Below, piece after piece: positions 12,801-21,932 of a DNA stretch of 64,000 nt. Under the pieces are notes generated by a model. It was not told where the DNA came from and made no database searches. It saw nothing but the letters and a program-made list of their open reading frames with translations. Origin of the DNA: Costus lasius (taxonomy: Eukaryota > Streptophyta > Magnoliopsida > Zingiberales > Costaceae). The position numbers and the translations under genes were made by a program. Where the stretch lies: positions 5,377,957 through 5,441,956 of the forward strand of contig CM050450.1 of assembly GCA_027563935.2 (NCBI GenBank). Direction: 5' to 3'. Within the stretch, counting starts at the first letter, position 1; the number at the start of each line of letters is the position of its first letter.

Positions 12801-14844
12801 AAGTAACTAAATAACTAGGACACATCAATCTCTTAATGTTCAGATACTGCTGATGATGAGAGATTGATATGGCTAGCAGATTATATTAATAATTCCATCT
12901 TTCGACACTTCATTTCTATAAAATGCATGAGCTATAGGAGTCGGCTATAGCAAGTCGAGGATACAACTTCCTCCAGTAAAAAAAGTTTCTTTTCCTTTAT
13001 TCTAAAGCACCTATTAAATAGCACGACAATGGAGCATATCCGACTTGCAAGGGTACAATTTTGCATTGCGAGTACCAAATAGTCATATATTCTTATGCTT
13101 GTTTGTGAGATTGGATTCCCATTGCATCAAGAGAATAATTAAAATTTTGATCTAAAAATAGGTCTCTTTTCAATAATTGACAACAAACATGATGTAAAAG
13201 GTGAGCAGAAACCCAAATATATTAGATCAGTCTGGTTATATTGTAATAGCTTACCTCTTTGAACCCAAAGGAATATTTGAAAAAGAAAGTCTGTCTATGT
13301 TACTGAACACCACTTTAGAATTTTCCTGGGTAGGCGTAGGATTTGTCCAGTTGATTGGCACCAAGATTGCAAAAGCGAGGATGGCCATCGGAACAAAGAT
13401 CTTAAGTCTAGTGAGGAAAACACAACCAAAATATGATATATAAATTAGTAGCATAAACAATTCATTATTTTGGTTAAACATAACAAACAAATTAATCCCA
13501 TTACAGAAAGAAGACCATTGAGATTAAGATGCAAGAGACCAAGACCACTAAACAAGAAACTATTTGAAAGCAATTCAATCTCAAGCACAAAGCAGATTTC
13601 TTTAGGAGTAATAACTCCAAGGTTAATTATTATGAACTCCGAACACATACAAACGTATAAAGATATGATATATAAATTAGTAGTATAAAGAACGTTATAA
13701 AAAGAAGATGCAAACAATCCTAATTTGGCATAACCCCATTCCTATAATTTCGTCTCCATGATTTCAATAACTTCTTTTAAACATAAGCATACTGGGTTTC
13801 ATCATATTATTTTGGAAGGAACTTTCTCTGCACAAGATGAATATGAGCAAAACTAAACTATCAATAATTTAAGCTTTACTTCTTTTTACCTAGATTCATA
13901 ATTGTCTTCTCTAAGGTTTAAAATTTTCCTGTTTGTAGGTTTCACTGAAGCACAATGTCTCGGTCCGAAACTAGACTAGACCAATACTCCAGTTCATACC
14001 AGTTTTTCAAACCTTGGTCTCCTCCCTTTCCTTACCTAGATGCACCAATACCTAACCCTACTACACAATCAAGTTGATGCTCATGAAAGAATAAAGTTGT
14101 ATAGAAAGAATATAAAAACTTACTATTTGATACAAAGAACAATTTGACCTATGTTTTTCCTTTCTATCCATCGATTAGTAATTACAAGCATGGTTCTAAT
14201 TTTTAAATACAGCTTCATTCCAATGTACCAGTCCACTATCATATTGGTTCATACCGATATGTACCAACAAACGACATCAGTACTATTAAAACACATGTTA
14301 TATATATAATTAGATATATAGTATACCAATCATATATCGGTACCGGTACAAATGGTATGTACCACCCAATCCGAGCAGTATTTTTTATTCCTCTGCAAGA
14401 TCAATTTGGCTCTCTTCACAAATTAAAAATATAAATAAACAAAGCTTTCAAATACTACATAAGAAAAAGAGAGAGAGAAGAAGAATGCTTCGTGAATTAA
14501 TGAGCTCCTGAAGTATATAATTCTATATACCCAATCAAGTATATCCGGAGATAAACTGCTGAATCAAGTCCTGCATGGTCTATCAGCTCAGGCTCCGGCA
14601 TTCTAATAGCAGCTGGCATCCAGTCCAGGAAATTCAGATATGACCTCAAATTTAAGTTTACAAACTTGTGCACAAATGTCCTTGACCGTGTTGGACTACT
14701 TCTTACACCTTTAAGATACCATTTTGGGAAGTAAACTCTATCATTTATTGGCTGAAGTCTTAGAACAGCAAATGCTACTAAAAACGCAATAGCAGTTAAG
14801 ATGTTGATAGCTGCAGCAAGTCCTATGTCGCCAAGTGTAGCCAT
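832..14844 (-). CDS. OSCA1: OSCA1/CSC1-like hyperosmolality-gated calcium channel (5' eight exons; 3' part off window)
   Basis: Members of this family are plasma-membrane, mechanically or osmotically gated, calcium-permeable channels. Coding exons on the minus strand: 14844-14531, 13407-13255, 9212-9077, 6150-6049, 5393-5274, 5184-5104, 4870-4530 and 1077-832. All have GT-AG borders and the phases agree, giving about 497 residues; family proteins are about 770. Exon 1 begins MATLGDIGLAAAINILTA, the typical start, and contains the first membrane helix. Exons 2 and 3 carry the next two helices (LKIFVPMAILAFAILVP and LVMAYVFTFWTCYVLL). Exons 3-7 encode the cytosolic RRM-like region (RRPDQFT, then VLVRNVPPDPDES). 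Exon 7 contains the conserved AVCAQTQQTRNPTAWLTEWAPEPRD stretch (shown in parts: QTQQTRNP, WLTEWAPEPRD) and another helix. Exon 8 adds two more. The exon starting around IPKTIG and the pore C-terminus are not in the window. Intron 2 (4.0 kb) and intron 7 (3.5 kb) are loaded with repeats. No stop or frameshift was seen. Confidence 0.95.
1578..1984. mobile_element. Tourist-like (PIF/Harbinger) MITE
   Basis: This 407-bp AT-rich element lies in OSCA1 intron 7. It starts GGGCCTGTTTTGCC and ends GGTCAAATAGACCC, imperfect terminal inverted repeats of the widespread plant GGCCTGTTTGG type. It is flanked by a TTA on each side (1575-1577 and 1985-1987), the 3-bp target duplication expected of PIF/Harbinger elements. 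It has no coding capacity. Confidence 0.65.
3990..4283. repeat. Dispersed GGTACCG / AAACCTTG repeat family, copy
   Basis: This stretch is rich in diverged GGTAC(C/T)GG-like words (gataccactatg, tcggtactagtac, catcggtatat) and ends aaattttaaaccttg, like the other copies in this window. The boundaries are approximate and I saw no clear target duplication. Confidence 0.45.
4222..4473. repeat. Tandem duplication, two 126-bp copies
   Basis: Two nearly identical 126-bp units begin atattagtacataccaat at 4222 and 4348. They include the aaattttaaaccttg tail of the dispersed AAGGTTTAAA repeat family. The duplication lies in OSCA1 intron 7 and produces a spurious internally repetitive open frame on the minus strand. 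Confidence 0.9.
7461..7678. repeat. Dispersed AAGGTTTAAA repeat with TA/ATAC microsatellite
   Basis: The left end reads taaggaatcaaatacagtat and the right end gattttataaaccttg, so the ends are imperfect inverted repeats. The core at about 7500-7582 is an (AT)n/(ATAC)n microsatellite in regular blocks. It lies in OSCA1 intron 3 to exon 4 DNA territory (intron between 9077 and 6150). Confidence 0.55.
8070..8367. mobile_element. GC-rich copy of the CAAGGTTTAAAA family
   Basis: This element of about 298 bp starts caaggattaaaaaaccg and ends cgattttaaaaaccttg, giving inverted ends. It is strikingly GC-rich (CCGGACCGG, repeated GGCGGAAGCTTC words) inside AT-rich intron DNA, so it is probably a relatively young insertion. 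Open frames on both strands here are by-products of the composition. The family assignment rests on the shared ends; a non-autonomous DNA transposon is likely but the superfamily is not established. Confidence 0.6.
10814..11675. repeat. 431-bp tandem duplication of a hAT-like MITE segment
   Basis: Unit A starts attacatgacttttctagc at 10814 and unit B starts with the same words at 11245, so the period is 431 bp. Each unit contains caatccgctatagaatg and a long AT-rich part ending in atcatattgc..atgtttagctttcc. The same words occur in the complete element at 61012-61399, so these are tandem, end-less copies of that family. They lie in OSCA1 intron 2. Confidence 0.85.
12575..12827 (-). mobile_element. 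Copia-type LTR (TRIM or truncated retrotransposon)
   Basis: Read on the minus strand, this 253-bp block starts TGATGTGTCC and ends TTCTGCATCA, the TG...CA ends of an LTR. Two bases further comes TGGTATCATAGCC, close to the TGGTATCAGAGC primer-binding site complementary to initiator-Met tRNA that plant Copia elements use. The adjoining internal DNA, down to about 12200, is pyrimidine-rich on the minus strand and has no recognisable gag or pol. I did not find the second LTR, so this is a short non-autonomous or truncated element in OSCA1 intron 2. Confidence 0.65.
13957..14018. repeat. Fragment of the AAGGTTTAAA repeat family
   Basis: A short fragment containing ctcggtccgaaactag and ending gtttttcaaaccttgg, as at the ends of the other copies. 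It lies in OSCA1 intron 1. Confidence 0.4.
14188..14388. repeat. Copy of the GGTACCG / AAGGTTTAAA repeat family
   Basis: Diverged copy in OSCA1 intron 1, with internal words ataccgatatgtacc and atatcggtaccggtac and AT-rich ends (catggttctaattttta / cagtattttttattcc). Boundaries are approximate. Confidence 0.45.
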
Positions 14845-16660
14845 AACTTCCCTAGCAAAATATTGATTCTCCTGTAAATTTCAACCCTGCACAAGAACAG
14901 GCAGAAGCACACAATGACGAGATGAATATAAAAAGAATCGGGAAAAGAAAAGCGAGCCTATTCATGGAGGTGGCAATGGAAGCAGCTATTAACGATTTAA
15001 AAGAACGCTCATCAATTACCTTCTAGTTTCTCAGAAACGAGTGAAACAAGAAGTTTTTGAGGTATCGAGACTCTGAAACCAAGTTATCAATATTGGAGGA
15101 GGCGGCATTTGTTTTAGTTTATTTCTTTTTATTACAGTGATTATTGTTGCCCATGGAACAGGCATAAAAGTCATATCAGATCATTTTTGTGTGTTCTAAG
15201 ACTTCTTTAGTTTTTTCAGCCCTTTGTTTGCTTATGCACGCTAGAATCCATGGCAGGATTAGCTTTATTTGCTTCAAAAATCAATCTAATGTTTATGTGT
15301 GAACCTGCACAGCAGCAACGGTTGAGTGGTTACAAAAATTAAATTTAAACCTGGTATGTAATGAATGCCCAACTTCCAAACATTATCCTCCTATCAGTTT
15401 TCTATCGCTTCTCTTTGTTATCTTCGTTCTCTTCCAAATCTAAGCCGCGTGCGACTAATAAGCCTATAGACAATTATATTTTCTTGTGCATGGATTACAG
15501 TGAGAGCTACATGTGGCTTGCGCTTGAGGGAATGTTAGTTTATCAATGATAGCTTCTGGTGTCGTTAATATACATAATGCCTTCTTGTTTTCGGATAAGT
15601 GATCAATCAATGAAACCTTCAAGATCCAAAAACAAGACTTGAAGGATTAGATGCAATAGAGGAAGCAGGACCGAGACTAGGATATAGGCTTTGATGATAT
15701 TTGATTTCTAGATAGAAATTTAGAAACGAACTTAGAAATCAAAGGCATAGTTAGATAGCGAAAATCTTTTATAGTTCATCCGCTAGGGGAATTGATTCTT
15801 TTTGTCCTATTTTGACTCAATAATATCCATTACATTTCATCCGCTGGAAATACTACTCGAGCTTTTGACTAATTTGACGCAAACATCAGTTACTTTTGTC
15901 ACTTCTCGTAGCATAGAATTTCGAGGTAGTCCAAGAGCTCTTTTCCCACAAGAAAATCCTACCATAGCATAGAATTCGACCGATTGCCATCAATTCGATC
16001 AATTTCTTTTGCAGCCGAAACAGTACGATCTTAAGATCAAAAACCAATTCTCTCAAAACTAACAAAACAAAAACAAAACAATTTTTGGCCGGATTGTGCG
16101 AGAGTAGATAAGTGAAAGAAAAACCCTGAAATCAAATGAAAATTAAAAGGCATTAATAAAAACGAAAACTCCTGCAGAAACTCCCAATCTCCGCATCCAA
16201 GAAGAGGTATGGGGACAAATGAAACAAAATAGTATCTTCAACCCAAAAAAGATGAAACAAGCTTTATAAAAAGAAAAAGAAAAAGTGAAAAGGATCGACA
16301 ATTACGTCGCTGGAGAAAGAACGTAGTTCGAGCCATTACTTCAAATTACCTTTAGAGCAGCAGCAGCAGTGTCAACACCAGCCAACAAACCGAAGCGATC
16401 AGTGCCTAATGCCTCCCCGAGACCATCACACTGATTCGATTAAACACTTCAAAAACTTTCCCTTCTCAAAATTAACACACTCACATAGAGAGAGAGAGAG
16501 AGAGAGCGAGTTCCAATTCGGAATTTTCAGCTTTCTTCTGTAGATTGGAGAAGCGGAAGCGGAATCGGAGCTGGCAGAGAGAGAGAGACAGACAGAGAGA
16601 GAGGGCGGGGGGCCGGAACAGTATTAAGTAAACCAGGAGAGCAGAAAGGCGTCGGGCTAG
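14845..16660 (-). promoter_or_regulatory. OSCA1 5' leader with probable 5'-UTR intron
   Basis: Directly upstream of the start codon is a good acceptor (tttacag, then the exon from 14871). A matching donor (ctctaaag/gtaattt) lies at 16350/16349, so an intron of about 1.5 kb in the leader is likely. The distal leader exon, 16350 to roughly 16660, is pyrimidine-rich on the minus strand and contains two GA/CT microsatellites (about 16489-16508 and 16577-16602), as is common in plant leaders. The junctions and the 5' limit are inferred; no transcript data were available. Confidence 0.5.
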
Positions 16661-16684
16661 CTGCAACGGTCGGTTGGCAGCGCC

Positions 16685-16696
16685 AATAAATATAAG
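16685..16696 (-). promoter_or_regulatory. Candidate TATA box of OSCA1
   Basis: On the minus strand this reads CTTATATTTATT. It lies just upstream of the GA/CT-rich leader, so transcription would start near 16655. The assignment rests on motif and spacing only. Confidence 0.35.
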
Positions 16697-16962
16697 ACAC
16701 GTCTAGAAGCAAAATAATGGCTGCTCATTAGCAATTAATTAACAAGTTACCTGTGCTTTTGTTACGTATTTAGGAATTACATCGATCCATTATCAACTCT
16801 TTTGCATGCTGATATACAGTAAAAAAGAGAGAAAGAAGTATGAAGCAACTATAAGTCATTTTGTTTTATTTTATTTTTATTTAATTCAAATAATCGAATA
16901 TTAATGAGAACGGGAAACGAATGCCTTGTGCGTCAGTCCAACAAAATGGCATCCAAATCTTT

Positions 16963-17376
16963 GGCAAAATGTTTGCGGAGGGGTGCCCCTCCACAAACTT
17001 TCCATAGGGGTGATTAATTTCACCCTTAAAAATATTTTTTTTAAAAATTTTTTTTAGAAATATTATTTATCTCATAAGTTATTCAATAATATAAATATTT
17101 GGATATTTTAGATCTCATATATATATAAAATACCCTATACAAAATCACATATAAAACAAAAATACTATTTATTTTTATCTTATATGTGATTTTGTATAGA
17201 GTATTTTATACATGTATGAGATCTAAAATATCTCAATATTTATACCATTGAATTGAATAGGTCTAATTGAGTACTTTATTTTTTAAAAAAAATTTTAAAA
17301 AAAATATTTTTAGGGGTGAAATTAATCATCCCTATGGAAAGTTTGCGGAGGGGCACCCCTCCGCAAACATTTTGCC
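16963..17376. mobile_element. Mutator-type foldback MITE
   Basis: A 414-bp element that is an inverted repeat over almost its whole length. It starts GGCAAAATGTTTGCGGAGGG and ends with the complement (CCGCAAACATTTTGCC). A perfect 9-bp direct repeat, CAAATCTTT, flanks it (16954-16962 and 17377-17385), the target duplication length of the Mutator superfamily. The centre of symmetry is near 17165. It has no coding capacity; its transcript would fold into a long hairpin. It lies about 270 bp upstream of the presumed OSCA1 TATA box. Confidence 0.85.
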
Positions 17377-17437
17377 CAAATCTTTCCTCCGTAAGTTATG
17401 TGACAGCGCACGCATGCAGATGAAGCCACGAGTATCG

Positions 17438-18202
17438 GGGTGCATTTTCTAAGCGGACAGTTCGCTTAACGCATCCGAACGGTCGTTTTATGACCGTTCG
17501 ACACGTGTTACTTTTTGACATCCAACGGCTTCCGTTCGACCACGGTGAGCGGAAGACTGCCAGATGGTGCCAACCGAGGTGAGGGTGGAGGATCACATCG
17601 TGATCCCAAACCTAGACCCCAGCGCTACCGCCGCCTCGCCGTACCAGTTGGTGGAGGACTACGTCGCCTCCCTCACCTCCACCCCGATGGACCCATCCCG
17701 CCCCCTTTGGGAGCTCCACGTCCTCAACTTCCCGACTTCCGATGCCGCCGCAGTCGCCGTCCTCCGCGTCCACCACTCCCTCGGCGATGGCATGTCCCTC
17801 CTATCCCTCCTCCTCGCTTGCACCCGCAAAGCCTCCGATCCCTCCTCACTCCCCACTCTCCCTCACTAGTCCCGCCGCCCGCCTCCCTCCAAGCGCCCTG
17901 CCGCCGGCACCCTCACGCCGCTCGTCGGGATCTGGGCCACCCTTATCCTCGCCTGGAATACCCTCATCGACGTCATCGGCTTCATCGCTACCGCCGTCTA
18001 CTTGAAGGACACCGCCACGCCGATTCTCGCGTCCAGGGGCGCGAACGAGAACGTCAACGGCTGCAATCTGGATGGCTGGCGGCGAGAACGGAACGAGAGC
18101 GAGAACAAGGCGCCGTTGGATGTCAAAAGTAACACGTGTCGAACGGTTATAAAACGATCGTTCGGATGCGTTAAGCGAACTGCCCGCTTAGAAAACGCAC
18201 CC
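17438..18202. mobile_element. Pack-MULE carrying a WSD1-type acyltransferase fragment
   Basis: This is a 765-bp element. The left terminal repeat (17438-17529, 92 bp) starts GGGTGCATTTTCTAAGCGG; the right one (18112-18202, 91 bp) is its complement with about five differences. A perfect 9-bp duplication, CGAGTATCG, flanks it (17429-17437 and 18203-18211). The interior is GC-rich and codes for part of a cellular enzyme rather than a transposase. Those three properties define a Pack-MULE (known family concept). It starts only 61 bp from the end of the foldback MITE at 16963-17376. Confidence 0.88.
17564..18030 (+). pseudogene. Captured fragment of wax ester synthase/diacylglycerol acyltransferase (WSD1-like)
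   Basis: In one frame the interior of the Pack-MULE reads VEDHIVIPNLDP, then PMDPSRPLWELHVLNFP, then RVHHSLGDGMSLLSLLLACT. HHSLGDG is the HHxxxDG acyltransferase active-site motif of the WSD1 family, which makes wax esters or triacylglycerol from acyl-CoA. A TAG at 17867-17869 interrupts the frame. The same frame then continues with WSD1-like sequence (IWATLILAWNTLIDVIG, VYLKDTATPI) until about 18030. Only some 150 of about 480 residues are present and the C-terminal domain is absent, so no enzyme can be made. An ATG happens to stand at 17564, but that is not evidence of expression. Confidence 0.85.
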
Positions 18203-18212
18203 CGAGTATCGG

Positions 18213-21200
18213 CCAATTTGTCAAATTTTTATGCAGGCTTTTGCCGATAACAAATCAACTCGTCCTGATTTGATTCGGTGGGATGGGAGCAACCCCTGAC
18301 ACGACGTGCTTCGATAGGGAACCGCTTAACTGCTTTCACTGTTTGTATAAAAAAAAAAGAAAAGATAGTAAAGGGAAGACAAGACCTCCAGTCGGCAAGA
18401 AAGAGCATCGAATAAACAGGGTTAAAAAATAGGCGAATTAGGGTGGGCGCATGTGGATTCGGCGGCGTTTCCTCTCCTTGGACAGACGAGGTTGGCTTGA
18501 CAGCTGTCGGTGTCTGTTGATATGGACCGCTCTATCGTGCCCTATCGGCCATCGTTGACAAGATTGTTGCCATCCGTTAAAGGAATCTGCAAGATGTTTT
18601 TTGTTACCAAATTATTAGTTTTCTATAAATTACTGATTTATAGATTTAAATTATTTTACATATATTAATATATTAATATTTCTCTTTCTAATATATTTTT
18701 TTCAAATAAAATTTATAAATTTTATATTTATATCAGTACATTAATAATTTACTAAACCAAATTTACTAATTTAGCACTTACTAATTAAACTGAAAAAATT
18801 ACTATACCGTTAATCAAGACTCAACATCATGGAAGACAGATATTTGATTTCTGGCCGTCAATTATGGAGATTGTTAATTGAGGCGACAGAGACGTAGAAA
18901 ATGACAAAGATTCTCATCCACAGAACCGAAAGAAACGAAACAAAAAATAATAATAATTGAACGTCACGTTAGATGAACACGAATGCAATCAATACCTACC
19001 CTTCCACATCCACGGAGCCGTCATCCGCATGTTTCACGTGTTGTCTTTTTTTTCAAGGACCGGCTACCGAGACGGCGCTTTGCGTTCACGCACAAGCTGA
19101 AAATGCTTGAAAACTTCATAGTAGTGTAGTGGAAATATGTAGCAATGGATATGGACTCCTGAATAAATATGAACCACAACGTTAAAAAGGTATTATTTTG
19201 GGTGCATTTAATACGAGTTAGTAACACTAGTAGTCAAATAATGCTGCTGCGTTAAATTGATTGGTGAAGAGTACCTTTCACCTAGTATGTTCTATTGACG
19301 ACAAGTGACGAGAAAGAAATACATTCCAAAAATACAAATCTATATAGTTTCTATGAGGATGCAAATCTGAATAGGCGAATGGCTTCTGTTCCTTCTACAT
19401 ACGAGGAGTTCCATCCTCTGCACGCCAGTCAAGATATCTACCTGTTTATGGACAGTGAGATTTCTCTTAGTTCATAACGAATGTATAAATGGTACTTAAA
19501 TTGCTTACTTTAAATCAATATCTTCCTATCACACGCAATATAGGGAATTGTTTTTTTGTTGGGAAAAGACTTAACATGCTAAGTGACGGACCGCTACTAG
19601 AAGAGCCTCTATAATGGTAAAAGAACTTGTGATGACACCTGATGATATTAAATGAGATTTGTGTTTAAACATTTTAATGCAGCAGCTGACTGGTTTTCAA
19701 GAGTTCTAGATTTCGATAGCTCTAGCTAAATCTAGTTAAAAAGCTGGTTGACCCTCTTCAAGGTTATTTAGAGCTCAGAGATTACGTGCTGTGGTTATAA
19801 TGTCTCTTTCGAAACAATATAATTAGATTTACTGTTTTGAGAAAATGAAAATTACAAACTATAGGTAAATAGGTTTCCAACACTCTCGCTCAAGTTAAGC
19901 ATAGGCAATAAGAATAATCACCTTGACACATATTCTTACAGTTGCCGGTATAAACAAAACAAGTAGATCGCTTGCATAAGAAAGAAGGCACTGAGTGCAT
20001 TCAAAAAAGTATAGCTTATTGTGCAAGTAAGATACGGGAGCATTGTAGTGAGTAGTTTTGTTGGGTACATAAAAGCAGTAGTATCAGATGCTTATATACA
20101 AAAAAGAAGAAAGTTTACATTAGAGTGCAATTTGTGTATTCAAAAGAAATGAAGAATTGCATGCATCCAAAGCAAACTGATTCTAGTTATAGCACGGTAT
20201 ATGTGAAAGAGTGAGCCAAGAGAGAGGCAGACCTAGTTAAAATTGTAGGTCGTGTCTGTAGGAAAAGCTTAGTGCAAGGTCTACAATCGAAGTAAGTTTT
20301 GGTCTAATGCAAGATTTGGAGCATGTAAAACTTAAAGGAAAATAAAAGCCCAAGTGCGAAAAGAATCTCTTAATAGGCTACACCGGCAACTCTTAATAGG
20401 CTACACCGGCAACGGGACTTAGGCAAACTAATTGAGTAAAAGCCCCAATGAGTAAGGGTGCATTAATCCAATATAAACCCGACCACAACCTGACCTGGCG
20501 AGCGCGGATGTGTTTGGATCGACTTAGGCAAACTAATTGAGTAAAAGCCCCAATGAGTAAGGGTGCATTAATCCAATATAAACCCAACCTTCTTTCCTTT
20601 TTTCCTCCATGCAGGGACTAAGGGATTTTTTTGGGTTTTTCACTCAAAACTCCAACATCTTGGTCATCAAGCTTCCTTTGGATATTAATCTTTTAAAATA
20701 TCTATATCATTAAGATTTGAGACAAGGTATATCCCATTTCTTTGTTTGAATTCGCAAATTCTTCCTTTCATTCCCTGCATTAATCCAAGTGGCCAATTAA
20801 GTCATGTAGCACTAATTTTGATCAAATCAAACCCAAACATCCATAAATTGACTTGATTGCCCCAATTTTGACCATTTTGACCACAGATCCATTATGGCAC
20901 CTATGTGAGCATAATAAGGAATTGAGATAAGGACACTTTCTCTCAATTCTTCCCTTCCTATTTTACTTTGACTTTGGGAATTATTATTTCTACAACTTAT
21001 GAGCATAATGTAAATTATTAAACTTGATTTATAGGCCAAAATTAAATTGACTACGATGGTCAATTTTGACTACAATTATGTGAAAAAAGGATTTCATTAC
21101 ATGATAACCACTATCAAAAGATATGAGAGCATATATACCTATATAAAGGAGATATGAGAAGCTAAGTCTTGATTGTTCTCTAACATATAGAATAATAGTT

Positions 21201-21932
21201 TTCATGTTATGCTCAAACTTAGTCAAACAAAACCTGAGACCAGTTTTCATTAACACTCAAAACAAAAACTCAAAAATTGTCTACCCAATATGGTTTTAAA
21301 ATTCAATTCTAGTATGCATGAGTCATCCCTCACCTTGATTCTAATAGGTGGAGTTAGTGACGGCACCAAAATTAGAGAGAAGAGAGTCAGAGGAAAGTAA
21401 TGATGAGCAAGAAGAGGAGCATGAAAGCTAAGAATCCACTGGAGACAAGCTTGTGAAGATTTCATTGCCCTCCTAGTTCATGTCAGTCTAGGTTGGCCAG
21501 GGCGTCAACCTCTAGCTATCCAACCTCGCAATGCCTTGACAAACATCTGATGAAGTATAACAAGTCAATGCAGTAAAATAGGAAGGTGGTGTTACCAACA
21601 ATCAATGCAAGGCACAAGGGTGAGAAAGAGAGGCTTATGATGGTTAGATGTAGAAGATGTTATGTTGGAGAAATGGTGGATGTAAGTTGTGAATGAAATA
21701 ACCACAATGACTTTGGAGTTTTGTCTTTATTGGGCTGCCCATGATGGAGAATATGGGTTTAGCTATAAGAGAACTGACTTTCATCCCAAACAAACAGTCG
21801 AGTCAAAACAAAGAGGTCTTGAACCTTAACTACCACTGCCATAAAGTGTAGAGTGGGTTTTTCCAAGACATTGACTGAAATAAATATTAAAACCAGAGGA
21901 CAACATACCACTTCTGTGGATATATCAATTTC
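18213..21932. other. Intergenic DNA between the Pack-MULE and CGI121
   Basis: I see no gene here. The open frames are short, lack splice-compatible neighbours and resemble no family I know. The stretch contains the short direct repeats annotated at 20368-20584; the rest is AT-rich and unassigned. Confidence 0.6.
20368..20584. repeat. Nested direct repeats (24 bp tandem and 65 bp spaced)
   Basis: A 24-bp unit, taataggctacaccggcaac with its leading ctct, occurs twice in tandem around 20368-20415. A 65-bp unit that begins gacttaggcaaactaattga occurs at about 20416-20480 and again at about 20520-20584, separated by a 39-bp GC-richer spacer. The copies look identical, so the duplication is recent. 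Confidence 0.85.

Noticed and set aside
17515..18132. 205-codon plus-strand frame, longest in the Pack-MULE
   Set aside because: It is an Arg/Pro-rich shifted reading of the WSD1 fragment; only the frame starting at 17564 shows the enzyme motifs.
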